DNA of 27,354 bases from a virus, in IMG/VR virus record IMGVR_UViG_3300009001_000072, positions 1 to 27,354 of that record, one strand, 5' to 3'. Each line of letters opens with the position of its first letter. Within the stretch, counting starts at the first letter, position 1. Shown here in pieces: positions 12,200 to 20,704 of this stretch. The notes below the pieces were generated by a model. That model ran no database searches and was not told the origin of the DNA. It was given only the letters and a program-made list of their open reading frames with translations. Position numbers and translations under genes: made by a program.

Positions 12200-12424
12200 C
12201 GTATCCCCGCCGATCGGCATATGCGGATCTTACCATGTAAGGTGGATCAGGTGGATCCGCGGCCATCCTCGTAGGGGGGTCTCCAGCCCACACGCGAGAG
12301 ACGAGGCCCGCGCCAGATCCCGCCGCCGGCAGGAACTCTACTGGTTGAGGCCTGCCGGCGGTTGGTTACCTCCCAGGTGCTGACCCGGGAGAGTGCGAAG
12401 CCATCGCAGAAAAGGCATCCCACC
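12200..12424 (+). promoter_or_regulatory. Non-coding region ahead of the terminase genes
   Basis: No convincing gene was found in these 225 bases. They hold a perfect dyad CTTAC-CAT-GTAAG (12229-12241), a direct repeat GGTGGATC (12241-12248 and 12250-12257), and a long inverted repeat further on (12323-12361). TTGACG at 12196-12201 with CATATG 16 bases on is a weak late-promoter candidate. Packaging recognition sites often lie beside terS, so this may contain a pac or cos-type element as well as late control signals. Confidence 0.5.
12323..12361 (+). repeat. Perfect 11-bp inverted repeat upstream of the small terminase gene
   Basis: CCGCCGGCAGG (12323-12333) and CCTGCCGGCGG (12351-12361) are exact complements separated by 17 bases. 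As RNA this would be a very stable stem with an open loop. The bases that follow (GTTGGTTACC) lack a long U-run, so it is at most an atypical terminator for the methyltransferase message. It could also be a protein-binding site for packaging or late regulation. Confidence 0.6.
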
Positions 12425-12919
12425 GTGGCCCGACCGACAGACTATCGCGAAGAGTTCGCCCAGCAGGCGGAAAAGTTGTGCCGGTTGGGCGCGACCGACT
12501 ACGAGGTGGCAGATTTCTTTGGCGTGAACGTCTCGACGATCCACCGATGGAAGCACCGGCACCCAGAGTTTTGCGACTCCTTGAAGGTCGGGAAAGAGCA
12601 ATCGGACGAACGGGTGGCGCGATCGCTCTACCATCGAGCGGTTGGCTACACCTACACGTCGGAGAAACTCTGGCAGCACGACGGCAGGGTGATCCGGGCC
12701 GACGTGGTCGAGCATGTCCCCCCGGACGTGACAGCAGCATGGCGCTGGCTGGTCAATCGCAGGCCGACTGAGTGGCGCGACCGGCAGACGATCGAAGGGC
12801 CGGGACCGAACGGCGAGCATATGATGGCGGTGGACGCGTCGATGTCCGCCCTGGAGAAACTGAAGACAGCCCTGGCTGCCAAGAACACGCCGGCTGATGA
12901 CGACCCAGCAGCCGAGTGA
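12425..12919 (+). CDS. terS: Terminase small subunit
   Basis: The 164-residue protein reads ARPTDYREEFAQQAEKLCRL, GATDYEVADFFGVNVSTIHR, then WKHRHPEFCDSLKVGKEQSD, and VARSLYHRAVGYTYTSEK. The helix-turn-helix followed by HPEF and RSLYHRAVGY is typical of phage small terminases that recognise the packaging site. The GTG at 12425 gives the usual family start (M/V-ARPT); an upstream TTG frame would run into the inverted repeat. The C-terminus overlaps terL by 23 bases. Confidence 0.85.
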   Translation: MARPTDYREEFAQQAEKLCRLGATDYEVADFFGVNVSTIHRWKHRHPEFCDSLKVGKEQSDERVARSLYHRAVGYTYTSEKLWQHDGRVIRADVVEHVPPDVTAAWRWLVNRRPTEWRDRQTIEGPGPNGEHMMAVDASMSALEKLKTALAAKNTPADDDPAAE

Positions 12920-14246
12920 GCAGAGCCCAGCCGATCGTATAGCGGCGCTCCCACAGGACGAGCAGGACGCGTTCTTTGCCTCTCTGACCGAGGCGGAGGC
13001 CGATGCCCTGCTGTATGACTGGCGCGGGTTCAACGCCCGCCCGTCACAGATCGCGCCCGAGGGCGAGTGGGACTGCTGGCTGGTCCTGGCTGGCCGTGGT
13101 TTCGGGAAGACCCGAACCGGCGCAGAATGGGTCCGAGAGCAAATCGAGGCAGGCGCGCGCCGCATCGCCCTGGTGGCCGAGACCCAGAAAGATCTTGAAG
13201 AGGTGATGATCGAAGGGGACAGCGGGATCCTGTCGGTGTTCCCGCCTGACAAGACGCCGCGCTATCGCAAGAAGCCGGTGAGGTTGGACTTCCACACCGG
13301 GGCCGTGGCCCTGGGCTACAACGCCACCCAGCCCGATCAGTTGCGTGGCCCCCAGTTCGACGCCGCGTGGTGCGACGAGGTCGCCAAATGGCGATACGCC
13401 CGCGAGACCTGGGACCAACTGCAATTCGGCCTGCGCCTCGGTAAGCACCCCTCTGTGGTGGCGACGACAACGCCCAGGCCGATCGAACTGATCAAGGCGC
13501 TGGTCGGAGGCCGTGAGGGGATCTGCGAGGTCACCCGCGGTCGGACGATGGACAACGCCGGCAACCTGGCGCCCCGGTTCCTGGCCAGGATCCAGGCCCG
13601 CTACGGCGGCACTCGCCTGGGGCGGCAGGAACTGGAGGGCCAGATCCTCGGCGACCTGCCGGGTGCGCTGTGGCGATTGCAGGACATCGACGACTATCGC
13701 GTGAGCGAAGTTCCGGCTGATCTGGAACGCATCGTGGTCGCGGTCGATCATGCGGTGACAGCCGGCGACGACTCGAACGAACACGGGATCCTCGTCGTCG
13801 GCATCAAGGGCCGGGAGGCCTACGTCCTAGAGGATGGATCCATCAGCGGGACACCGCTGCAGTGGGCGCGCAGGGCGATCGGCCTGCACGACACCTACGG
13901 TGCGGACGGCATCGTGGTCGAGGTCAACCAGGGCGGAGATCTGGTGAAGCACACGCTCCGCGGCGTCCGCGAGACGCTCAACGTGATCGAGGTCCGGGCA
14001 ACCAGAGGCAAACACGTCCGCGCCGAGCCGATCGCGGCGATCTACGAGCAGGGCCGCGCGCACCATGTCGGCGCGTTCCCTGAATTGGAAAATCAGATGA
14101 CCCAGGTGACGACTGCCGGCTACGAGGGCGAGGGCTCACCTGACCGCCTCGACGCTCTGGTCTGGGCGATGACCGAGTTGTTCCCCGACATGATCCAGAC
14201 TAACCCCGTGCATATCCCCGAATACCGGGTCCGCGCGGTCGTATAG
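12897..14246 (+). CDS. terL: Terminase large subunit
   Basis: The 449-residue ATPase-nuclease has Walker A as LAGRGFGKT (64-72), Walker B as AAWCDE (D160, E161), a coupling motif VVATTTPRP (187-195), and a C-terminal RNase H-like nuclease with candidate metal residues D284 (VAVDHA), E342 (VVEVNQGG) and D419 (DRLDALVWA). It powers DNA into the procapsid and cuts the concatemer. The sequence resembles the compact Terminase_6/gp17-like group frequent in alphaproteobacterial phages. It directly follows terS, with its ATG inside the terS end. Confidence 0.95.
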   Translation: MTTQQPSEQSPADRIAALPQDEQDAFFASLTEAEADALLYDWRGFNARPSQIAPEGEWDCWLVLAGRGFGKTRTGAEWVREQIEAGARRIALVAETQKDLEEVMIEGDSGILSVFPPDKTPRYRKKPVRLDFHTGAVALGYNATQPDQLRGPQFDAAWCDEVAKWRYARETWDQLQFGLRLGKHPSVVATTTPRPIELIKALVGGREGICEVTRGRTMDNAGNLAPRFLARIQARYGGTRLGRQELEGQILGDLPGALWRLQDIDDYRVSEVPADLERIVVAVDHAVTAGDDSNEHGILVVGIKGREAYVLEDGSISGTPLQWARRAIGLHDTYGADGIVVEVNQGGDLVKHTLRGVRETLNVIEVRATRGKHVRAEPIAAIYEQGRAHHVGAFPELENQMTQVTTAGYEGEGSPDRLDALVWAMTELFPDMIQTNPVHIPEYRVRAVV

Positions 14247-14261
14247 AAAGAGAGGCCCGCC

Positions 14262-14606
14262 ATGGCTACTGTGACCCCGACATATGACAGCATCTCGCCC
14301 ACCGCCCGCGTGGTGACGTGGACCGGCATTGCGACGGGCGACACCATCAACCCGATCACGCCTGACCATGCGCGACCGGCGATCGGCACCGTGACGATGG
14401 AAGGAACCTGGGGTAGCTCGACCGTGGCGTTGCAGGGCAGCAATGATGGGACAAACTATTTCACCCTAAAGAATCCGCAGGGGACCGACATCTCGGCCAC
14501 GGGCGATGCGATGTTTGAGGTCTCCACCGCTGTTCTCTATATCCGCCCAACGCCCAGCGGCGGCAGTGGCGATAGCATCAACGTCATCCTGGCAATGCGG
14601 GGCTAA
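14262..14606 (+). CDS. Small beta-rich structural protein candidate (114 aa)
   Basis: The product begins MATVTPTYDSISPTARVVTW and is dominated by Thr, Gly, Ser and short beta strands, including GTVTMEGTWGSSTVALQGSN and TAVLYIRPTPSGG. No helix-forming or catalytic segments are obvious. A beta-sandwich decoration or fibre-associated role is likely from composition and position. AAAGAGAGG precedes the ATG. It opens the accessory block between terL and portal. Confidence 0.7.
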   Translation: MATVTPTYDSISPTARVVTWTGIATGDTINPITPDHARPAIGTVTMEGTWGSSTVALQGSNDGTNYFTLKNPQGTDISATGDAMFEVSTAVLYIRPTPSGGSGDSINVILAMRG

Positions 14607-14612
14607 GGGCGG

Positions 14613-14768
14613 ATGGCTCTCAGCACGACCCTCATCAAACAATGGCGGCGCAGGGCTGGCGGCACCGGGACAGGTGGGACTGCTGTGTTGCTGCTCGAAA
14701 CCGGCAGCGACAAACTGCTGATTGAAGGGACGACCGACGCCATCGTCCTTGAGGGGGATGCCGCCTGA
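14613..14768 (+). CDS. 51-residue protein with fibre-gene context
   Basis: ATG 14613, behind AAGGGCGG, opens a 51-residue frame that starts MALSTTLIKQWRRRAGGTGT and ends with LLLETGSDKLLIEGTTDAIV and GDAA. LLLE-x-GSD-x-LLIEG resembles short beta repeats in phage tail and decoration proteins. The TGA overlaps the ATG of the fibre gene (TGATG), which supports real translation. The role is unknown; it may be a small virion component. Confidence 0.65.
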   Translation: MALSTTLIKQWRRRAGGTGTGGTAVLLLETGSDKLLIEGTTDAIVLEGDAA

Positions 14769-15949
14769 TGGCCGATACAGCGCTCACAGCCCTGACCGCG
14801 ACGGTCACGCTCGCCAGCGGCGACTTCTTCTACGTCGTCGATGCGGGCAACTCCCGAAAGATCGACTATGCCGATTTCCTGACGGAACTCGCGGCGGCCA
14901 CGCAGACGCTCACGAACAAAACCCTGGGCGATGACCTCGCCATGGGCGGGAATAACCTCACAAACCTCGGCGACATCACGTTCCAAACCGGCGCGACGGG
15001 CGGGACGCTCCAGACCGGCACCAGCGCAGCGGACAAGTTCCAGTTGCAGGCCTACGACGTGGACGGCGCTGCCTATCAGACGGTGATCCGACTGGACGCC
15101 GGCAATACGCCCGTTCTGCAACTGCGCGCCGACTTCCTGGAGATCGACGACGAGACCGACAACACCAAGCGGGTGGCCTGGGACGTATCGGGCGCGACCA
15201 CTGGCACGGCAACCACGCTCACATTCTCGCAGACCGCGGCGCGGGTGATTACGTTCCCGGACGCGAACGACACTCTGGTCGGTAAGGCGACGACCGACAC
15301 TCTCACGAACAAAACCATCAACACGGCCAACAACACTCTGACCATCGCCAAGGCGGACGTTACCGACTTGAACGCCTACGAGGTTGGCGGCACCGACGTG
15401 GCGGTGGCTGATGGCGGGACAGGCGCTAGTTCAGCGCCAAGTGCTCGCACCAATCTCGGCCTCGGCACAGGCGACAGCCCGCAGTTCACAGCGGTGAATA
15501 TCGGTCACGCCACTGACACGACACTGACGCGGGTGAGTGCTGGCCTAGCGGCCATCGAGGGCGACACGATTGCCCTGCTGACGGCCACGCAGACGCTCTC
15601 AGGCAAGACCATCACCGACCTGACCCTGGACGGCTCTGTCACCGAGCAAGTCTATGCGTGGACTGAAACGTCTGGATCGGTCACGGGTGAACTGGAGCCG
15701 GCAGAAGGGACGGTGCAGACTGTCACGCTGACCGGCAACATCACGTCACTCACCGACAACGTGGCGGCTGGCGAAAGCATCATTCTCGGCATTGACGATG
15801 GCTCCGCCTATACGATCACATGGCCTACGATAACGTGGGCGAACAACGGTGGGAGCGCTCCGACGTTGGCGACGAGTGGTTATACATGGGTGGCGATCTG
15901 GAAGGTTAGCACTACGCTCTACGGCGGGTTGATTGGAGACGGCACCTGA
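14768..15949 (+). CDS. Tail-fibre-like protein with repeated beta motifs
   Basis: This 393-residue protein is Thr, Gly, Asp and Ala rich and nearly free of Cys. It has three copies of a TQTLTNKTL-type motif (around residues 44, 177 and 275), VADGGTGASSAPSARTNLGLG, and a C-terminal end YTWVAIWKVSTTLYGG, all typical of trimeric phage fibres. The repeats are likely shaft elements and the C-terminus the tip or receptor-binding part. No chaperone or peptidase motif was recognised. The gene lies between the terminase and portal genes, far from a normal tail block. Confidence 0.78.
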   Translation: MADTALTALTATVTLASGDFFYVVDAGNSRKIDYADFLTELAAATQTLTNKTLGDDLAMGGNNLTNLGDITFQTGATGGTLQTGTSAADKFQLQAYDVDGAAYQTVIRLDAGNTPVLQLRADFLEIDDETDNTKRVAWDVSGATTGTATTLTFSQTAARVITFPDANDTLVGKATTDTLTNKTINTANNTLTIAKADVTDLNAYEVGGTDVAVADGGTGASSAPSARTNLGLGTGDSPQFTAVNIGHATDTTLTRVSAGLAAIEGDTIALLTATQTLSGKTITDLTLDGSVTEQVYAWTETSGSVTGELEPAEGTVQTVTLTGNITSLTDNVAAGESIILGIDDGSAYTITWPTITWANNGGSAPTLATSGYTWVAIWKVSTTLYGGLIGDGT

Positions 15950-16653
15950 TGGCTGGTTTTATCTTGCCGAGGCGGTTGCTTGGTGCGGGCGGTCTTGTCG
16001 GGGCTGGCGGCGGTGGCGGTGGCGGTGGTATCACCTTCAAAGGTGGCGTTTCGGTAGCAGCAGAAGATGCAAGCGGCTTTGATAGTTCCGGGGAGGCACT
16101 CGACATCATGTCGATTGCTTCGACGGGTGATCTCGCCATCATAGCCATGACCGCCGACGCCAATGCCAGTGGCGGAGGGACATGGAACGGATTTACCCCG
16201 ACAGACGTAGTGTCGGATATGGGCGATTCCACGGTGGCGACATATTTAGGTTATCGTTTTATCCAGGCTGGTGACGCCAATCCGTATGTCACGGGCGTCT
16301 CCACCGCCGCCCGCATCGGCCTGACCGTGGCCGGTGCTGTTTTCGGCGGCGTGGGGTCATATGTGAGTTCCGCCACTGGTGGGTCAGGAACTTCTGGTAT
16401 GCCGGACCCTCCCTATCTATCAGCAACGGGCGATCTGTATATCGCCGTTGGGCATCTGGATGATGATAATGTAACAGCAAGCGCCATGACAGATTATACT
16501 CTAGCGGTTACTGTCGGCGCTACTAAAAGTTATGGCGCGACCACAACGGCCATCGCTTACAGGATTGTATCAGACACGTCGCAAAACCCCGGTGCATTCG
16601 GCGGAGGAGGGTCTGATTCTTGGCGCGCCTATACACTGTGTTTTGCGGAATAA
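15949..16653 (+). CDS. Glycine-rich virion or fibre-tip protein candidate (234 aa)
   Basis: The N-terminus has a run of eight glycines after LGAGGLVGAG, then a beta-rich domain with ALDIMSIASTGDLAIIAMTA, DPPYLSATGDLYIAVGHLDD and a C-terminal FGGGGSDSWRAYTLCFAE. Glycine-rich arms followed by a beta domain are common in phage proteins attached to fibres. The ATG overlaps the fibre stop (TGATG). Its codon use is noticeably less GC-rich than the terminase and portal genes, which suggests recent acquisition or rapid change. Confidence 0.65.
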   Translation: MAGFILPRRLLGAGGLVGAGGGGGGGGITFKGGVSVAAEDASGFDSSGEALDIMSIASTGDLAIIAMTADANASGGGTWNGFTPTDVVSDMGDSTVATYLGYRFIQAGDANPYVTGVSTAARIGLTVAGAVFGGVGSYVSSATGGSGTSGMPDPPYLSATGDLYIAVGHLDDDNVTASAMTDYTLAVTVGATKSYGATTTAIAYRIVSDTSQNPGAFGGGGSDSWRAYTLCFAE

Positions 16654-16667
16654 TTGGAAAAGATGGC

Positions 16668-17216
16668 ATGAGATACGTCCTTGCGATCAATGGTGAGCCG
16701 GTTAAATGGCCATATTCTGAGCGGAAATGGCGGGCGGACAATCCGAACATTTCCATGCGGAGATGGGCTGGTTGTTCCGATGAGGCGCTGGCGAGCGTCA
16801 ATGTCTACCGTGTAGAGGAGGCCCCGCGGCCTGAGATCAACGAGCGGGAGCAGGTCGCGGATCGGTTGGCGGCACCCTCGCTGGTGGATGGCGTGTGGGT
16901 TTGGGGCTGGGCCATTTCAGCAAAGTCGCAGGCTGATATTGACACCTACGACGCCGATGGGCGCGTAAAGATAAAGAAAGAGGCACAACGGCGCATTGAC
17001 GGCCAATACCCGCTCTGGCGTCAGATGAACACGATGGCGAGGATGCTAGAGATGACCGAAAAGCCGGTGCCGAACCGGACTGGCGGAGATCTGGCTCAGA
17101 TCAATGCGGCTCGCGCGATGTTTGCTGAAATCAACGCCATCCGGGCGAAGAGCAATGCACTGGAGGCTATGACGCCGATCCCGGCTGACTATGCCGACGA
17201 CAGGTGGTGGACCTGA
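16668..17216 (+). CDS. Fibre-assembly-like or accessory protein (182 aa)
   Basis: The product begins MRYVLAINGEPVKWPYSERK and includes LVDGVWVWGWAISAKSQADI and KKEAQRRIDGQYPLWRQMNT. The short beta-rich front with INGEPV and a helical back half recall small fibre-assembly or chaperone-like proteins that follow fibre genes, but no family was firmly recognised. ATG 16668 has GGAAAAG upstream, and a longer TTG frame would overlap the glycine-rich gene. Its TGA overlaps the portal ATG. Confidence 0.6.
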   Translation: MRYVLAINGEPVKWPYSERKWRADNPNISMRRWAGCSDEALASVNVYRVEEAPRPEINEREQVADRLAAPSLVDGVWVWGWAISAKSQADIDTYDADGRVKIKKEAQRRIDGQYPLWRQMNTMARMLEMTEKPVPNRTGGDLAQINAARAMFAEINAIRAKSNALEAMTPIPADYADDRWWT

Positions 17217-19384
17217 TGGACCAAAACAACGACGCCCAGGAACTGCAAGATTTCGGCGCGATCGCCGCCCATGTGTGGGAACTGATCGACGCCTGCGAGC
17301 AGTATGCCGACGAGCAAAAGGACCAGCGCGACACGGCGCTGCTGTATTATGACGGCATAATGAACGACCTGCCGGCGGAGGAGGGGATGTCCTCGGCCAT
17401 CAGCCAGGATGTCCGCACGGCGATCAAGGATGTGATGCCGAGCGTCATGCGAACCCTTTTGGGCAATGACCGGCTCGTTGAGTATGAGCCCGCCGGCCCC
17501 GGCGACGAGGAGCAGGCGGAGCAGGCGACGGAGTATGTGAACCGCGTTGTCCTCCCCAGGTCGGGTGCGGAGGACGCGATCTATGACGCCGTCATGGATG
17601 CGCTGCTGGTCAAGACGGGGATCCTAAAATGGTCCGCTTATCAGAAGACCCAGACGCGAACTTTCGGCTACACCGACCAGTCCGATGAGGCCCTGTCTCA
17701 ACTGTTGTCGGATGAGACGATCGAAATCCTGTCGGTGGATACCCGGCCCGAAACCGACCCGGAGGTGCTGGCGCTGTTCCCGGATGCCCAGCGCCACGAC
17801 ATCACCGTCAGGAAGCGGGGGACCGACACCGAGGTCCGCCTGGAGGCTGTGCCGCGCGGTGCTTTCCTTATCGCGCCAGGCTCTCAGACCATCGAAGAGT
17901 CCCCGATCGTCGGCGAGCGGATGGTCGTCACGAGGTCGGAACTGGTCCAGTGGGGATACGACCGGGATCAGGTCTACAGTCTGTCTACCTACCATCGCGC
18001 GGATGAGGACGAAGATGACGCTCTGGCGCGCGAGGGTGACGACTGGACCGACGTGCGGATGGAAACCGCCCGGAGCATGGAAGAGGTCCAGATCTGGGAG
18101 GTCTACGTTCGCCTCGATATGGACGATGACGGCATTGCGGAGATCTACAAGGTCTGCATCGGCGAGGCCGGCCACGATCGTCAGCCAGGGCAGGGCGATG
18201 CGCGGCAGGTGCTTGCCATGGAAGAGGTCGAAGAGGCCCCTTACACAGCCCTGATCGCGGAGCGGACGCCTCACGCATTTGAGGGCCGGTCGCTAGCCGA
18301 GGACTTGATTGAGATCCAGAAGATCAAGACCGCCCTGCTGCGTGAGACACTGAATAACCTCTACTGGCAGAACCGTCCGCAGCCGGCAATCAACCCCTCG
18401 AAACTCACGCAGAAGGGCGTGGAGGCGGTTCTGAACCCGGCCCTTGGCAAGCCGATCATCCTGGCGAACGGCGCAACCAGCATCGACGAGGCGGTGCAGT
18501 GGGCGCGGGTGCCGTTTGTCGCCTCGGAATCCTACCAGATGCTGTCGCTGATGGATAAGGCCGGCGCCGATCGCACTGGCGTCAGCGACAGATCCGGTGG
18601 GCTCGATCCCGAGTCCTTCGTGAACATGAGCGCCACCTCGGCGAACCTGATCGCGGACAGCAGCATCGCGGCGGCAGAGATGATGATCCGCTCGCTGTCC
18701 AACGGGGGGCTGCGAAAGGCCTTCCGGGGCATCCTGGGTCTGGTCATCGCTCACGCCGATCGGCCCCGCACCGTTCGCCTGCGCGGGGAGTGGGTGCAGT
18801 ACGATCCCCGGTTCTGGGACAGCGGGATGGACTGTATCGTCAACGTCGGCCTGGGTGCTGGGAGCAGGGAGCGGGATCTGTCTGTGCTGCAGATCATTCT
18901 GGCCCTGCAGAAAGAGATCATCATGTCGATCGGCGCGGACAACCCGCTGGTCAAGCCCGATCAACTGTACCACACCTTGGCCAAGATCGTCGAAACCGCC
19001 GGCTTCCCATCGGCGGATCCATTCTTCACCCAGCCGGATCCGCAAGAGATCGCGGCGGCGATGCAGCAAAGCCAGGGACCGAGCATCGAAGAGCAGAAAC
19101 TGCAGATGCAGGGTCAACTGGAGCAGATGAAGGCGCAGAGCCGCACCCAGGTGGAGCAGGCTCAGATGCAGGCGGATCTGAGGGTCCGCGAACTGGAGGC
19201 CCAACTGAAGGCGCAGTTGCAGACCATGAAGGCGGAGAGCGATGCCAACATCGCCCGCATGCGCGCCGAGATAGATCTGGTGAAACATCGCGAACGGCTC
19301 GCCTTCGACTACCGGAACGCGGCCTTGAAAGCGGAGCCACCGCAAGGACCGGCTGACCCAGGCAGCATCTACGATGGCTTCTGA
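17216..19384 (+). CDS. Portal protein, P22-like
   Basis: The 722-residue protein fits the P22-type portal family: an N-terminal region with DTALLYYDGIMNDLPAEEG, SAISQDVRTAIKDVMPSVMR and TLLGNDRLVEYEPAGPGDEE, a central EDLIEIQKIKTALLRETLNN, and a long C-terminal coiled coil from about residue 620 (EEQKLQMQGQLEQMKAQSRT onward). It forms the dodecameric vertex for packaging and DNA exit. ATG 17216 overlaps the previous stop; GTG 17204 and 17207 are in frame but less likely. A coiled-coil tail of this type may form a barrel inside the capsid. Confidence 0.93.
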   Translation: MDQNNDAQELQDFGAIAAHVWELIDACEQYADEQKDQRDTALLYYDGIMNDLPAEEGMSSAISQDVRTAIKDVMPSVMRTLLGNDRLVEYEPAGPGDEEQAEQATEYVNRVVLPRSGAEDAIYDAVMDALLVKTGILKWSAYQKTQTRTFGYTDQSDEALSQLLSDETIEILSVDTRPETDPEVLALFPDAQRHDITVRKRGTDTEVRLEAVPRGAFLIAPGSQTIEESPIVGERMVVTRSELVQWGYDRDQVYSLSTYHRADEDEDDALAREGDDWTDVRMETARSMEEVQIWEVYVRLDMDDDGIAEIYKVCIGEAGHDRQPGQGDARQVLAMEEVEEAPYTALIAERTPHAFEGRSLAEDLIEIQKIKTALLRETLNNLYWQNRPQPAINPSKLTQKGVEAVLNPALGKPIILANGATSIDEAVQWARVPFVASESYQMLSLMDKAGADRTGVSDRSGGLDPESFVNMSATSANLIADSSIAAAEMMIRSLSNGGLRKAFRGILGLVIAHADRPRTVRLRGEWVQYDPRFWDSGMDCIVNVGLGAGSRERDLSVLQIILALQKEIIMSIGADNPLVKPDQLYHTLAKIVETAGFPSADPFFTQPDPQEIAAAMQQSQGPSIEEQKLQMQGQLEQMKAQSRTQVEQAQMQADLRVRELEAQLKAQLQTMKAESDANIARMRAEIDLVKHRERLAFDYRNAALKAEPPQGPADPGSIYDGF

Positions 19385-19439
19385 GGCACTGCGCCAGGCC
19401 GCCCTGTTCACCCCTATTCCGAGGTCTCGGCCACGATGA
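19374..19439 (+). CDS. Possible 21-residue coupling ORF between portal and ART gene
   Basis: ATG 19374, 11 bases before the portal stop, opens a frame starting MASEALRQAALF that ends in a TGA overlapping the next gene's ATG at 19436. Its only support is the double overlap, which would carry ribosomes across an otherwise 51-base gap. It may simply be a translational-coupling leader or chance. Confidence 0.3.
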   Translation: MASEALRQAALFTPIPRSRPR

Positions 19440-20704
19440 CACAAGACAGAGCCCTGTATCGTGCCATGGTAGACCGGATGCTTGCCGGCGAGGACAACTG
19501 GCGCGGGAAGTACCGAGACCGGAACAACGAAGGCCGCGCGGCCTACGATCCGGCCCAGGCGCGGCTCGATTCCGAGCAGCGGAACAGCCAGCACGATGAC
19601 GTGATCCGGCGCAACATGGTCAGTCAACTTCGCAAGTGGGGTGTGCCAGAGTTCACGATCGACAACCTTGTCTCGGCAGCAGAGTGGACGCCCCTGGTGG
19701 GTGACGCGATGGACGTGCAGGACGCCGGCACGATGGCGGCGAGAGCCTGGGAGGATCCCACCTGGGGCAACATCGGCGGTGCTGGCCTGATGGGCGCAGC
19801 GGCCCTTGCGAGCATTGTCCCCGGCGGCGGTGACGCTGCCAAGAAGGGGCTGAAAGGCCTCGCCAAGGACGTTGCCGGTGAGGCAGTGGAGAAGGCCGGC
19901 AAGCGCACCATCCGCGCCTACCACGGCTCTCCGCATGATTTCGACCGCTTCGACCTCAGCAAGATAGGCACGGGCGAGGGCGCGCAGGCGTATGGGCATG
20001 GGCTGTATTTTGCGGAGAGGGAGGACACGGCCAAATTTTATCGGGACAACTATGCAAAGCCGCCCGCTGATGAGTTCAAGAGTCCAACAGCGAGACAGTT
20101 GGCGCAAGACCAGTTGCAGGCGTGGGCCGGGGATATTCAAGGCGGAATTGAGGACCTAAGAGCCTCGCTTGGTAACGCCAAATTGGGCAGGCTTTTAGGT
20201 GACGCCGATGAAAGTAGAATCGCTGACTTAGAGGAGGCAATCGCCTACATGGAGCGCGGAGTTCCTCCAGGCCGCATGTACGAGGTCAACATCAACGCCG
20301 ACCCCGAAGACTTCCTCGATTGGAACAAGCCGCTGAGTGAGCAGCGGGCATGGGAAAAGCAGCGCCAGTTTTGGGATGAGAAATTGGGCGACCCCGACAT
20401 CATAACGGAGCGCCTTGGCATTGATCCGTCTCAGGACACGGGTGAAAAGTTGGCCCGCGCGGGCATGGTCGGCAATGTTTCAGACCCCGGAATGGCGCAG
20501 CGCTTGAAAGAGTCAGGCATCCCCGGCATCAAATACCTCGACCAAGGCAGTCGCGCTGCTGGAGAGGGGTCTCGCAACTACGTCGTTTTCGACGACAAAC
20601 TGGTCGAGATCCTCAGAAAATACGGCCTCAGCGGCATGCTGGCCGGCACGGGCGCCGCCAGTCTGATCCCGATATTGGAGAGCGGACAGTCCGATGGCAT
20701 CTGA
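19436..20704 (+). CDS. Polyvalent protein with ADP-ribosyltransferase-like domain
   Basis: The 422-residue protein has an N-terminal helical and alanine/glycine-rich part (1-155) and then a domain starting AYHGSPHDFDRFDLSKIGTG (161-180), AYGHGLYFAEREDTAKFYRD (185-204), and later GIPGIKYLDQGSR and NYVVFDDKLVEIL. The His-Tyr pattern (H163, Y191) and the closing NYVVFDD segment match the ART domains found in phage polyvalent proteins. It may transfer ADP-ribose from NAD to host targets. Its place right after portal, before scaffold, suggests packaging and injection with DNA. The third catalytic residue is not clear, so activity is unproven. Confidence 0.72.
   Translation: MTQDRALYRAMVDRMLAGEDNWRGKYRDRNNEGRAAYDPAQARLDSEQRNSQHDDVIRRNMVSQLRKWGVPEFTIDNLVSAAEWTPLVGDAMDVQDAGTMAARAWEDPTWGNIGGAGLMGAAALASIVPGGGDAAKKGLKGLAKDVAGEAVEKAGKRTIRAYHGSPHDFDRFDLSKIGTGEGAQAYGHGLYFAEREDTAKFYRDNYAKPPADEFKSPTARQLAQDQLQAWAGDIQGGIEDLRASLGNAKLGRLLGDADESRIADLEEAIAYMERGVPPGRMYEVNINADPEDFLDWNKPLSEQRAWEKQRQFWDEKLGDPDIITERLGIDPSQDTGEKLARAGMVGNVSDPGMAQRLKESGIPGIKYLDQGSRAAGEGSRNYVVFDDKLVEILRKYGLSGMLAGTGAASLIPILESGQSDGI

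Noticed and set aside
11949-12281. Minus-strand frame behind a CTGGAGACC sequence near 12285
   Set aside because: The leader motif and a start codon are present, but most of the frame is antisense to the methyltransferase, its composition is shadow-like, and no promoter of the leftward type is found upstream.
18293-20140. 615-codon minus-strand open frame across the portal and ART genes
   Set aside because: It lies antisense to two well-supported genes, has no recognisable domain and no start signals, and long antisense frames are common in GC-rich coding DNA.
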